From NCBI GenBank assembly GCA_963932465.1, contig OZ010789.1:592855581-592919580 (forward strand): 64,000 nt of DNA, in the 5' to 3' direction. The stretch's first letter is position 1; each line of letters opens with the position of its first letter. The position numbers and the translations under genes are program-made. The notes beneath the pieces are model-generated. The model searched no databases, was not told the origin of the DNA, and saw only the letters and a list, made by a program, of their open reading frames with translations. This document shows positions 1 through 12,779 of this stretch, piece after piece. The stretch is from Maratus speciosus. Taxonomy: Eukaryota; Arthropoda; Arachnida; Araneae; Salticidae.

Positions 1-590
1 TAACTCTCATTTCTACAGTATAAAACCTTTTATAAGTTGACTATTTTGATTCTAAACTGAGATAACATTTTAAATATCTAAATGTATAATTCTGATAAAA
101 TGTTCTGTTCAAATTTGAAATATTCAGTGGTGTAAAGTAATTCGTTGAATCCATCATTATTAGAAACTGGAAAATTTCGCCTACTTTACCTTCTGCTAAA
201 TTGATGCAAATATAATTTGCAATTTAAGGTTTAAAAATGCAATTTTTGATTTATGTTTCAAAACTTATCATAACATGCGCTTATCCTTCTTGTAGGTTAA
301 TACAGTTTTATACAGTTATATATTTTCTTACAGTTTTATACAATTTACATTCTAATTGCAGCATAAATTGTAAATGTTGTCTTCTGAAATAGATGTATAC
401 CAGTATTTTATTATGAACATTTTCTCTAGAAACAGCATTTAATATTTTCTGTAACGCGGGATGAAAATTTATAGCAAAGTACGAACAATCCTTTATAATC
501 TTCAGACTGGTAATTCAAAAACTCCCTATTGTACATTTATATTTATAGAAAAACAAAATAAAAGATTTAGATATAAATTAACAAATTCCG
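1..590. repeat. Outer block of large inverted duplication (left arm)
   Basis: AT-rich non-coding DNA whose reverse complement is recognisable at about 25470-25840. Shared landmarks in the same order include a stretch ending in GAACAATCCTTTATA followed by TCTTCAGA, and TACATTTATATTTATAGAAAA. The match is imperfect (many substitutions and small gaps), so the copies are old. Homology stops near 590-620 and resumes at about 7140. No coding region was seen. The window starts inside the block, so its outer limit is unknown. Confidence 0.6.
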
Positions 591-2410
591 TTTAATTTTT
601 TGGGACTTTTTAATATTGTGACTTTATTTGTTCGTTAAATTACAAATTCTAATTTAATATTTGCAAAACATAAAACATGTTTATAATGTATAAATATTGT
701 ACTTGTAAAAATAAATTGATTTTGCATTAACAAAAACTGAATATTTTAAAAAACATGATAAATGTGTGATATTCTTTCTATTTCACAAACTTATGTTTTT
801 CAATTATTTCTATGGTTTTTTTCAAAGCATTATTGAACTTTAATTGCCTTTCGGAAAAGACTTTTCGGTTATCGAATCGCAATCAAAATCTATTTTACGT
901 TCTTATTTTAATATTCATTCCGAAGAAATGTGTATAACGACTGGTGATTATTTCATGTTTTTGTTTCTTTACGATCAGCCACGGCTTAAAGGATCACCAA
1001 CAACTCCTTCACAATGTGGATCTGTCCTTCGTGGTAACTATGAAGTTTCATTTTTATTCCTATTAAAATAGCTCCTTTTCATTTACATTTGGTATGAAAA
1101 ATAATCTATTTTAATTTACAATTTTCATCGATTTTTATGATGGAAGATTGTAAAATATGTATGTGTACAAAATATTTAAAATATCGGCATTTGCATATTC
1201 AGACGAATTTTAAGAATTTATGTAATTTCTTTTTGTTCTACCTAATTCATTTTTTTCTGTAGTAAAATCAATTTACATAATAGTAGTTAAATAATAGAAA
1301 ATGTGCGGTGAAATGGAATTATGTTTTATTTAAATAAAGATTCTTTTTGAGTTGTGGAGAAAATAGTTTTTGATTTATTCGCCTGATGTAGATATTGAAA
1401 AATAGTTAGTTAATTTTGATATGGTAAAACAAATCATATCACGACTTTGTATCTTGTTTACATGATTAGATGCTTTTATATGTATAGCTAATCATGTATT
1501 TTTCTTAATCATGCTTCGTGTTCAATTTTTGATATTGCTACAATACATCTTCATTAAAATAGGAATGAAGAAGTATTATCATCCTAAGACAGTCTCCCGT
1601 GTCTTCGTAGTCTGAAAAAATCCTGTTTTAAGCATTCTCTCTTTTCATTACTCCACATTCCGCATTTTTCTCCCAGAAAATCGAACTTATTCAAATGCGT
1701 CTTTGAAAGGGTTAAATTTTAAATCTGTTTATGCAGTTTAAGGCGTTTGAAAATGAATAGTAAGAAATTTAACAATACATTTTTGTTCGTCTTTATTTTG
1801 AACGCTTCGATCGGTGCCCGTTTGCACAACGCTGGACTAAAGAAAAGCCGCCTAGCCTTTTCTTTCTTTCAAGCTGAGAGTTTTTAGGAAATGAATGCTT
1901 TCTTGAAGATTCTTTTTTGTTGTTGTTGTTGGCAAAAAATACGCTGATTATCAAAAAATGTAAATATGAGTTTTACGTACATCAGTACCTGCGTTGGGCA
2001 AACTTTTCAGTCTTCCAAATGCGGTACATTTCATTAGACATCAACAGACAGGCAAAGTCACACACTAACACACAAACAAACATCATTATTTTATTAGTGC
2101 AGATATTGAGCTCGATGAAGGGAAAATATGATCAGCATTGTACGTACATTGTAAATATATGAGGGCCATTAAGTGTAGAAAAGGGGGCACGTTATCTTTT
2201 GATGTGCGCTATACTCCTTTTATGGTTAGGCGAAATGCAAATTGTAAAAGTGCATTTATCAGAGATGCCGGTTTGCATTTTACTGGACATGAAACTGAAT
2301 ATTAACTCGCATACTTCTGGTGTAATGAAGGGAGCATACCAAAATGGATTTACTTAACTTTAATACATAAGTTGACGGATCTGCGAGTTTTAAGTTTCTA
2401 TTGTATGTAC
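591..2410. other. Anonymous AT-rich DNA
   Basis: No recognisable gene. The segment from about 1620 to 2340 is somewhat less AT-rich than its surroundings. Positions 844-1071 hold a 75-codon open stretch with richer codon use than the flanks; it resembles no family I know, and if real it could only be an exon. The whole segment lies inside the roughly 6.5 kb of the left arm that has no counterpart in the right arm (about 600-7140), so it is probably inserted or independently deleted material. Confidence 0.4.
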
Positions 2411-2472
2411 TTTTAGGTAGCTTTCATTACAAAAAGCTACCTATTGCAACCGTTCGGAGGAAAGCGATTTCA

Positions 2473-2498
2473 ATATATTATATATATATATGTATATA

Positions 2499-2563
<65 letters not shown>

Positions 2564-2575
2564 TGTATATATATA
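2473..2575. repeat. (TA)n microsatellite
   Basis: About 100 bp of almost pure TA with a few interruptions (TGTATA, ATATTATA). It occupies the same place inside the DINE-1-like element as the (TA)n tract at 15012-15140 in the second copy, so it belongs to the element and not to the host. Confidence 0.9.
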
Positions 2576-2589
2576 TTTATGATCTTTGT

Positions 2590-4300
2590 AACTCTCGTAT
2601 TTATGAACCGATTTGGATGTAACTCGGTGAGTACATGGTGCATACCAATGTCTCGATAGAGTTCATTGGCCAGCTCCATCCGCCATTTTGTTTCAAAATG
2701 GCGGCCATTTAAAAAATTTTCAAAAATTTGAAATTTGTAATGTGGTACCAAAAAATTGAAAATGGAAAAATATTTTTTTCTTATGTGTTTGACCTTTATA
2801 CAAAGATTCCGGAGCAATTTTTGTTTCGTCTATATCTTAAAAAATGACTGATTTATAGCACTTTGAATTTCTAGCGTGGCTTACATTTAGAAACGTCCTG
2901 ATTTTTGTCATGCGATAACAGGCGTATTTATGAACCGATATGGATGTACCTTCGTATGTACATAGTACATACCAATGTCTCGACTGAGTTCGTTGGCCAG
3001 CTTCATTCGCCATCTTGTTTCAAAATTGTGGCCATTTAAAAAAAATTAAATTTAAAATAAGGTACCAAAAAATTGGAAAATGAAAAAGATTTTTTTTTAT
3101 GTGTTTGACCTTAATACAAATATTTCGGAACAGTTTTTGTTTCGTCTATATCTAAAAAAAATGGCTTAGTTATAGCATTTTGAATTTCTATTGTGGCTGA
3201 CATTTTGAAATGACCTGATTTTAATCACGCGATAACAGGCGTATTTATGAACCAATTTGGATGTAACTTGGTGTGTATAGTACATACGAATGTCTTCACG
3301 GAGTTCTTGGCCAGCTTCATCCGCCATCTTGTTTCAAGATGGCGGCCATTTAAATATTTTTTTTAAATTTTAAATTTGAAATGTGGTGCCAAAGAATTGA
3401 AAATGGAAAAATATTTTTTCTTACGTGTTTGACCTTTATACAAAGATTCCGGAGCAGTTTTTGTTTTGTCTATATCCTAAAAAATGGCTGAGTTATAGCA
3501 CTTTGAATTTCTAGTGTGGTTGACATTTTGAAACGTCCTGATTTTTGTCACGCGATAACAGGCGTATTTATGAACCGGTATGGGTGTACCTTCGTGTGCA
3601 CGGAGTACATACCAATGTCTCGACCGAGATCGTTGACCAGCTTCATCCGCCATCTTGTTTCAATATGGCGGCCATTTAAAAAAATTTACAAAAAATTAAA
3701 CTTAAAATAAGGTATCACATAATTGAAAAATGAAAAACAAATTTTTATGTGTTTGACCTTGATACAATGATTCCGGAAAAGTTTTTGTTTCGTCTACTTC
3801 TTACAAAATAGTTGAGTTATAGTACTTTGAATTTCTAGCATGGCTGACAGTTTGAAACAATCTGATATTTGTCACGCTATAACACAAGTATTTATTAACC
3901 TATTTGGATGTAAGAAGGCATGTGGATAGTATATAGCAATGTCTCGACCAAGTTCGCTGGCCAGCTTCATCCGACATCTTGTTTCAAATTGGCGTCCATT
4001 AAATTAAAAAAAATATATATATTTAAAGTGAGGTGCAAAAAATTAGAAATTGAAAAAGATTTCTTTCCTAAGTATTTGACCTTGATATAAGGATTTGATA
4101 GGAGCATTTTTTGTTCTGTCTTTATCTTAAAAAATGGCTCAGGTATAGCAGTTTGAATTTCTTTATGTGGGTGACATTTTGAAAAATCTGATTTTTTGCG
4201 TGCGACGGCACTCGTATATATCAACCGATTCCGATTTGAGTGAGCATGTTCACAGGAATAACTAAGGTCTCGACAAGGTTCACGGGTTAGCCTCATCCAC
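2590..4300 (+). repeat. Tandem array of ~322-bp units (6 copies)
   Basis: Each unit carries, in order: a segment around GAACCGATTTGGATGTA, CATACCAATGTCTCGA, a CCAGCTTCATCCGCCAT segment followed by a short AT-rich run, TTGACCTTTATACAAAGATT, and TTTTGTTTCGTCTATATCTTA. Units differ by substitutions and small gaps, and the last one is the most diverged. The mirror copy at about 13640-15000 has about five units. Confidence 0.85.
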
Positions 4301-4641
4301 CATGTTGGCTTAAAATGGCAGGTACTTCAAGATATCGCCGAATTTGGCAACCGAATATAAGTTACTTTAAATAAAAGCAGCTTGGATAAAGCTGACTAAT
4401 TTCGCGAAATTCTCATTCATAAGGATTTAGTATTGATAAAAATTAGTATTGAATCTTCTATAATCGATTTCCAAAAAATTGAGCTTCGTGTGTTTGAATA
4501 ACATAAGTTAGCTTTTTAAAAATAAGGAATATGTAAGCTACCTCTTCCTCCCGGCACTGGCCGGAAGGACTTTTTAAAATTTCTATCAACGATATTTTAA
4601 TGATCCGCTATTTTACAAAGATAAGGTATTTAGAAATCATA

Positions 4642-7082
4642 CTAGCTGATATACCCGGCTTCGCTCGTATCAATAATAAGGGTCCTCCATGGTAAAATCC
4701 TTCTATATATATATAAAAAAAAGTAATGCTTTAGAGATGGACCAATTAAAATCTGCGTAGATATCGCGAAACGCATCTGATTGCTCAGAGCTTTCTGACG
4801 TTAAAAGCGGTTATCAAGGTTGTACACTAAAGTGTTGAATTTAGTGATTGACACCGGAATTTGAAAAAAAAAATATTTGTAAATACGAACAAGCTACATT
4901 TCGCATATATAATAAACCGAATTCTTTTTTTTTTTTTTTACCAAAATTCTGGTGCCATTTTAGCATTTGGTAATTAATATTTAGTGGTTTCATGGAAATA
5001 CCACCGCCCCTCAAGGGGTTAAAATAATTTTCAAGCTTGATTTTTTAAAAATATGACTGCAACCCAGTTACAAAAGATTAACTTAACTACTCAAAAACAT
5101 TGTAAATAATTCAGTATTTGGTTATTTTCGTGTACTTTTACATAACTAAAAAGGCAAATTTCAGTATTTGTTTTCGTGTGGGAATCTCATTCTAGCTGCT
5201 TATAACGTGGGTTCTTCTAAAAAATTTTTAATCCAACTTACACTATCAGTTTTTCAGTTAAGCTTTTGGTGTGTAAAATTGTTATTCGCTGATAATGTCA
5301 TAGATTTGTAGGGGGGAATTCCATAATCACCTGGAACCCGATTGTGAAAGATTAGTATTTTTAAAAATTCTGAATGAATTTCATTGAAACTTGCATTGAT
5401 TGTTAGATAATTTTACACGAATGGTTTTAAAATATTGCATATAATTTTACGTCGCTTTGTTATAAAATTATGGAAGAAAGTTCAATAGTCAGGTTAGCCC
5501 GATCCTAAAATGTTAGCATTTTTAAAAAGTTCTACTGGACAGATTTTGATGATTTTTGGACTGTTACTTTGCACCCAAATTTTTGGAATAATTTTAGTAT
5601 ATAACATTTTGTTGTACATGCTTTGTCTTTGAATTAGCTGAAATATTCTATAATCAGGCGAAACGAATTCTGAATGATTAACCTTTTTAAAAATTTAGAT
5701 AATTTTTGAGAAATAGTTTCAGTATATTGCATATCCGTCTATCATCCTTAGACCAAATCCTACTGTTGATGATCAACTAAAAAATTTTGTCTTCCACATT
5801 ATAAAACATAATAGGGCACTGATGATCGTATCGTATTCAGCAATATGGAAGTACATTTGAGATAAAGATACATATTGCTTTAAAATGGCAGATCAAATTC
5901 ACCGGTATATTTCCTTTAATTCAAGATTTGTTCGAAGAAACTGATCACCGCAGCGGGCAAAATGTGCTACTCAGATAAATAAATGATCGATAAAACGACA
6001 ATACAGAAAATATTTTTCCCTATAGTTTTTGAGAAAGCTAACAAATATACTAAAGGTGAAAAATATATTCGTGTTTCAAATTAAAAAAGATTTTTATTTA
6101 TGTTCTGTTAAATATAATTATATTCTTCTAATATCAGGCATCTTTAACACATGTATACAAAATTTCATTGCCGATCATTTTTAAATGAAAACTCATATTT
6201 CCATTCATAAAATCCAAATCCACAGCCGTAAAAATCAAAATGACATCAATTTCCATGTCATGAAATTTTGTTTAAAAAGAAAAAACTTACTTTAAAAATA
6301 GTAGCTATGTTATAATTTCTATTTAATATAAATCGCAGAAAAATCGAGTTTTATATAACCGTATTCGATATAAATCGTAGAATGTTATCACTGCATTTCA
6401 AGTATTAAAACAGTTACCTAAGTGATATAATTAAAGATTCAGCATTACAAAGAAATGGGAAATAAATTGTAGCCGCCGGTTTTTAGAACCAGTTTGAAAT
6501 AATATTGACAAAATTGACGTTATATCTGGCAAAGCAAATGATTTTTTTATTATCTTTTTCTTGAATTGTTTTCTTGAAATTCAAACGCCTGTACTAAAAT
6601 AGATTTTTTAACTTTAAAATCATTCAAATGAAGATACTACATCATTTTAATACATATTTAGTTAAAATGTTTACCCATACATAGAGAAAATTTTCATTTC
6701 CTTATTAGAATGGCATCGATTTCGAAAATGCAAAAATATAGCGAGAAATCTGAATTTTTATTATCCAAATACACTTGTTATCATTTTCTTTAAATTACTC
6801 TGCCATTTTTTAGGGTATGGCAACAAAAAAGAAACGGTTGAATTAGAAAAATTAAAAAAAGAGATATTTCTATAATGTTAAATTAATGAACGGGGTGGAA
6901 AAAGGGATAAATATGATGTCTTACGTCGTCGTGATCTTATTCGTCTGATGATTTTTTAAAAATATATAGCGATCTTTTCCACGTTCTAAAACGTATGTAC
7001 ATCACATTTTATGCAAATCGGCCAAAAATTTAAGATTTGTATAAAGGACATACATACAGAGAACGGCTTCTATATATATAGA
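4642..7082 (-). mobile_element. Non-autonomous Helitron candidate
   Basis: Read on the minus strand, the element begins TCTATATATATAG (7082 downward) and ends in CTAG at 4645-4642, just after a GC-richer segment (GAGCGAAGCCGGGTATATCA) that is typical of Helitron 3' ends. It is flanked by A on one side and T on the other in plus orientation, as expected for insertion between A and T without target duplication. About 2.44 kb, no Rep or helicase reading frame. A CCGCCCCTCAAGGGG near-palindrome lies at 5008-5022. The terminal hairpin is weak, so the call rests on the two ends and the A/T site. Confidence 0.5.
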
Positions 7083-7139
7083 TAAATGACATTTGTAGGA
7101 AAACATAAATTTAGTATCAATAGATGAAAACATCTACTA

Positions 7140-8605
7140 TAAAATAAATTACAGCTTTCTTCAAAATGTATTTATTAGGATTATCTTAAATTTGCTAATT
7201 TGTTTTTATAACATTCATTCATTTTATTAAAGTTTAGAGCAATATTATACCTTTAATATTTAACTATTGCTAATACTAAACAATAAATATAACATATAGT
7301 TTTGCATTATTTTATGTTCATTATATTTATTATATGTAGTGTGAAATCATTAAAACATTCATTTTAGAATTCTCTATCTCTTTACTTGCAGGTAATTTTA
7401 TGACAATTTACATTGCCGAAGAGCTATTGAAATACTTGTGTTGTATGAAGTGTTTCATTAATGGAATATCTAATGTTCAAATCACAAGGTGTTTAACAGT
7501 ACTTCACCGTGAATGTATTTTCATAACTATAGTAATTCTTGTGCTGTTCACTTTGAGAAACAGACATCTTTAAATATCATTTTAGAAAGGATAACATAAA
7601 AAAGCGATGAAACAAGCTCTTCTACAGAATAACGTTGGTAATTAGAATGCATTATACAAAAATTTTAATAAATATACAGTCTTAAAATTTTAATGAAACA
7701 TAATGAGTTTTACTGGGGCAATAAACGAGCAATCAATTAGTTTCAATTACTATTTTTAAACAATGCTTAACCTGAAAAAAAAATGGTATTTAAAATTAAA
7801 ATTTATCTATATTTAAGGAACATGTATCCCTATAGATGTAGAAATAAGATTTAGGGTAGAAACTCGCATAAATCGTCTTTAATTTGTATTAAAACATTTT
7901 GATCATTTATATTAAACATATATGAGCCGTTCAGTGTCCAAATTGATTAACTCCATCAAATAAAAATGTTCAGAATAAACAGTTAAATTTATTGTAATTA
8001 TAAAGATATTATATCTGTATAGTATTTTTTTTCTCGGTGTATTTTGATTGAACTCATTAATTTTCATTTAATCAAGAGTAACTATTTATCACTGCATAAA
8101 TATATTGAAAATTTTTAATATTCCTTTGTTTAAAAAAAAACGCCATTTAAAATGGAGTTAGTTGGATTGTCCCCTGAAGACCTCATATAATAGATAATAT
8201 AAATAGCTGAAAGGAGTCATTTATTGATATCTAATATTAAAATAAAACTTTCTATTACTTAGAACATTTTGTTCTTTTTACATAAATGACGAATCTTCTT
8301 AATTGCATACATTATTCAAATAATTCTACATAATTATTGATCAGATAATCGATAAAAGTATAAATATTAAGTGAATGAAATAAGGTACTCATGTGACAAA
8401 AAGTAACTAAAATAAAATAATAACATTAAAAAAGTGATGATACTAACTTTTCTATCCCAGAGGAAATAAGAAAATTTCCATAAAATTAGCAAAGTTTCTC
8501 ATGCTTTAACGGAAAATTTTATTTATTGTCCCTACATGAAACAATGTGTATTAGAATAAAGCGTTTATAATAATTTTTATGCATTTATTATGGCACCAAA
8601 TATTT
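7140..8605. repeat. Second block of inverted duplication (left arm)
   Basis: Reverse-complement similarity to 24940-25470 (for left 7140 to about 7690) and to 20490-21185 (for left about 7720 to 8605). Shared landmarks include the segments around AAATCATTAAAACAT and GCAAAGTTTCTCATGC, and a run ending GATAATCGATAA. The right arm carries about 3.75 kb of extra DNA between the two parts. No coding sequence was seen. Confidence 0.6.
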
Positions 8606-11600
8606 AAATGAAAATGCTTCAAAGTAAATTAAAGAAAAATTTATGCTCTTTTTCAATTCAAACAGACTACAATGAGCTCAGTGACACCATACGGCAAAAC
8701 GAAAATAAAATTTCTTTTCTTTGTTATTTTACTTCCTTTTGTAATTTCGTAGATACCAGGTCTTTTCAATCAACGGTTTGCTGTTGATAATATGAAGAGT
8801 TTACAGTAGTACTTCAAATACGTCTTTGGAAACTCTAAATATAGTTCAATTTCACAGTAGGGTGGAGTCTCCAACTCTTTATTTTAAAAAAGCAAGAACA
8901 ACATAAATATGTTTTCCTATTTTATAAAATCTAATAAACCTTCAAAAATATAAATAGTTAAATGAAAATATATATGTATATTATAAACATGGCTACACTT
9001 TCAAAAACTCATAATAAATGCAATTTTGTATTTTACGGCATAATTTTCATAAATTTTGTTTAAATATTTACTGCTACGCTTAATGGCTATTGACTACTAC
9101 TCCGCAGTAAATGATAAGACCGTTTCTAAGTATAAATGTTTATTAAGATTAATTTATTTTCCTTTAATATATTGGATGATGAGATGAAATTTCAGATACA
9201 TTGCTATATCCTGTTTAAATATTTCATACAATATCATTATTTTAATAAATTATTACAAGATGTATTACAATAAACATTTTCGAAATAAAAGCGATTTTTC
9301 CATAAATATTTATTACATTGTTTCAAGTCGTTAACGATGAATTTCGTATTTAAAATTAAATAAAATATGGAAATTTCATGTTTTCGCAACATGTTCTTTT
9401 GACATTCGATGGAGTTTTAATTATCTTATTTTAAACTTCAAACATGTTAATAGGTATGTCACAAACATAATACCATTCTACTAATTTATCGAATAATTCT
9501 ATTTTGTAACAGCAATACGATTATCAAATAATTAAAAAATATATATCTTGTTAGATAATTTTTATTTCTATACAGAGATTACCGATTTCATCTTGTTAAT
9601 TATTTGTTCATTAAAATACTTCTAAAATATCTAATTAGATGTTAAATAATTGCGAATTCTTTATACGAAAGAAATATTCTTTTAAGGTACAAAATAAAAG
9701 GAAGGAACATTTTTTCTAAATACCTTTTCGTGCAGAATATATGAAAGTATTTTGCGTAGATTATAAATAAAATAAGAAAAAAATACACTGAATTTCAGTT
9801 GTATAAATGTCTTTCAATCTAATAATCAGTATTTTTTTTTTTAAATGAAAATTGAAAATTTTCGTTTCGAAAACAATTTTACTTTTTTATATTAGTTACA
9901 TTTTAAAAATATGGTATTTAACTTCCCATGCAATCATTTAGGCAAACATACATATACTATTATATTATCGTCAAACAGAACTTAAACGATACTTTTTTTA
10001 CATGTACGGGAAATGATTAAGATTTGCATAATCATAGATATATATAATCATGTTTTACCTAAAAATATTTTCCCGTGGAAAATAATTTTTAAAGTATGCC
10101 AACCTTCTCCTCGATATAGAATATATATCGAGACAAATATTGTAATCGGTGTAGACACAAAAAATGATCTGCTTCGTGAATCAAATCGATTAGAATGGAA
10201 AGTTTTCATCAATTTGATCTAAGTAATTTAATCTTCTCATTAATAATGTCCACATATGCGAACCTTGATTATTTTCTCATAAAAATAAATCCTTGTTTTT
10301 TTCGGGCTCATATAGTGTAAGCCAGTTATATTTATAATTAAAATAAAAACTCAAATATGGAAATTTTGGTTTCTCTTTAGACTTTAAGGCGTCACAGGTC
10401 TTTTAGAGATTTAAAATTTTCGAAATTTTATTTTTTTTAGATGTTAAACTCCCATTTTTTCTGAACATTTTTATATAATTGTTTCCTTGAAATTCGCAAT
10501 ATAACAGAAGTTATGGCTTTTAGAATTATATCCGCCAGGTAGCTGAACGTTTCAGAAACTTTGAAGTCATTTTTCCCCAAGTGACTTTTTTGGGGCACAA
10601 CGCGCACGATATCTCAAAAATTTCTGAATATTTTTTCATGAAATTTTCAAAACATATGTTTCATGTTAGTCTGCATAAAGGGCATCTAAAGTTGTCTTCT
10701 CATTGTTTAAAAAAATAGTTTTTTAGGTGATTATACTGTTGCAATTTTCAGAATTTTGCATTAACTGAAAACTACTTTGCATTTAAAATATAAAAATGCT
10801 TTAAATATAAATTCATTTATGTTCTGGGTAATTATTACAGTTCTGAAGTATAAGTAGGCACCAAAAATTTCATTCTAGTTGCAAAATGTATTTTGTAATC
10901 CTGCGCGTAATCTATTATGCCGATTTTCTTCTCGTTAAATGTCTGAAAGGTTGGAGTTCTTGTAAATGCTAATTCTGAATCTTGCTATTTTTTAAATATA
11001 TGAAATGAAAGAAGATACTTTCATCCCAGTTAAGCTTGTGTCTTAAAATTAAATACATTTTAGGATATTAAATGTTGAAAATGATCTTTTTTGTTCATTT
11101 TTTCCAATTTTAAGAGTCCCGAGACCTCTTAAGTACCCTGAACCCGTTTCCTCTTATGTACTACGGTGCACAAAATATGTATGCTTGTAGGCGAGTATTT
11201 TGGCCTGTTTTCGTGTTTTAAGTACCTACTGACAAAGTTTAAATTCTTTACGATGATATCTATATGTGTACAATCTTGACGGAGAATACAGTGTCCTTAG
11301 AAACGGTGATTTGCTTTGATGACAGTGACCATTTAGCGACTAAGTTACGGGACACTTTCAAATAATGTGCATTCATTGACGTATAAATCGGAAAAGGGAA
11401 CTGGTATATAAAACACTTGAAATTCTTTTCCCAGAGAAAACTGGTATTTTATTAAAAACTGGTACTTAATTAAATTATTCAGTTAAATAATGTTATTGTT
11501 CAAGCTTATCTTTAATTGATACAGGAACCATGTTTCACCAGAACGTGACTTACACGAGAACAAAATTTAGTAAATATTTCATTTCGTCAAGAAAAAAACA

Positions 11601-11880
11601 AGAAAAAAGAGAATGTTGACACATAATGGAAAAATTCCTCTTTTTAAAACACTCATCTGTGTGATTATGTAAATTTATTTTCTCTTCGTTATTATCTTCT
11701 CGTCTCATTCTCAGCGTGATGAAAACTTATGGAAAATTCTTTATAATTTTGAAAACATCTTCCAGCCTCGTGAATGAAAGCGCACGTTTCCTTAACAGCA
11801 TAATGTCATTTTCATAAGTGAAAATATTTCATGTTTTTAGGATTTCGTACTTAAAAAGTAAAAACGAAATCATTATAAGA
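8606..11880. other. Anonymous AT-rich DNA
   Basis: No gene, RNA gene or terminal structure could be recognised. Long A/T runs and short open frames only. The stretch near 10380-11130 is slightly richer in GC and contains phrases such as GCGCACGATATCTCAAAAA that recall degenerate arthropod interspersed repeats, but no ends could be defined. Confidence 0.4.
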
Positions 11881-12500
11881 TTACTCCTGTGTCTGTCTGT
11901 GCGTCTGTCACAGGCATTTTACTCATAAACTATGGAACGTGGAAAGTTCAAATTGGGTAAGTAATAAGCACTATTAACCCACATATTTACAGATTATTAA
12001 ACATTCACAAACATATTTTTAAAAAATGCAGAGGGGCTCTTTAAATTACTTGAAAAAAAAAATCTTTTTCTTTGTATATCGTGTGCGATATCATGCGAAA
12101 GCTTTCGTAACGATTAACTCAAAAATACATTTCTTTTAAATTTAGGTATTATATTTTAAGAGATATCGCCGAAAATGTAGTGCAAAAATATGTCCTCCCC
12201 CTCACCTATTTTCTAATCTACTAAAATTATGAAAAAAATAGAGGTACTAGAGGTTACTTTAAACCTTTCAGGAAAATTATAGCGATTACCCTAGGTCGCA
12301 TACTTTTTTAGAAAAGCGCATTTTTCCGTTACACACAAATTTTGAGTTGCAGAAATTCAGCAAAGGTGTGGAGGAGCGCTTGAGGTACCTATCGCAGGAA
12401 AAGTATAAAAGGATTGTTGATAATGATTTTAAAAAAATCGTCGGTTATTCGCCGAGATATTAACCTCTAAAGACACTAACGGTGTGGACATACATAACGA
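11880..12500. repeat. Possible degenerate interspersed repeat
   Basis: Begins with GTGTCTGTCTGTGCGTCTGT and continues with phrases (GTGCGATATCATGCG, GAGATATCGCCGAAAATG, TCGCCGAGATATTAACC) of a style common in arthropod interspersed repeats. No terminal repeats or target duplication could be identified, so class and limits are unknown. Confidence 0.25.
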
Positions 12501-12779
12501 CTGGGGTGACGTACTCTAGGTACCATCCGCTTTTAAAGCCCAGATAACAACTTTTAATGATATATTTGAGTAATTCAATGCCCAATAAGAGTATAAAGGG
12601 AATAAAAGCAATAAACGTTAAATTGTTAAGAACAGACTAATTTAATTAGAATTAATTATATAAATACTATGGCGTTCGAGAACAGTTTCCATTGAGTGGA
12701 TCTCTCAATACTCTTCTCGGTGCTTTAAAGGTTAATTAAAAAAAAACTATCTCGAAAAACGCGGCACGGACCAAACCGG

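Larger units (their letters stand above)
2411..4570 (+). mobile_element. DINE-1/HINE-like (Helentron-type) non-autonomous element, copy 1
   Basis: Starts in a T-run followed by the subterminal motif AGGTAGCTTTC. It then has a (TA)n tract at 2473-2575 and about six tandem units of roughly 322 bp (the GTATTTATGAACCG-like landmark falls near 2598, 2922, 3240, 3563, 3889 and 4214). It ends with an inverted form of the subterminal motif (GTAAGCTACCT, 4533-4543), a hairpin CCGGCACTGGCCGG, and AAGGAC before another T-run. A subterminal inverted repeat at both sides, central tandem repeats, a 3' stem-loop and insertion within a T-run are the known architecture of DINE-1/HINE elements moved by Helentrons. 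A diverged inverted copy lies at 13331-15266. It has no coding capacity; ORFs through the TA tract are artefacts. Confidence 0.6.

Noticed and set aside
844..1071. A 75-codon open stretch with non-repetitive sequence as a host exon
   Set aside because: No family resemblance, no convincing splice context that could be proven by eye, and it lies in a region that looks inserted relative to the mirror arm.
2401..2817. Overlapping ORFs on both strands through the TA tract (Ile-Tyr repeats)
   Set aside because: They are created by the (TA)n microsatellite, which has no stop codons in these frames; they have no domain and lie in a non-coding mobile element.
10013..10222. Short ORF in AT-rich DNA as a gene
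   Set aside because: Length and composition are as expected by chance, with no domain and no supporting context.
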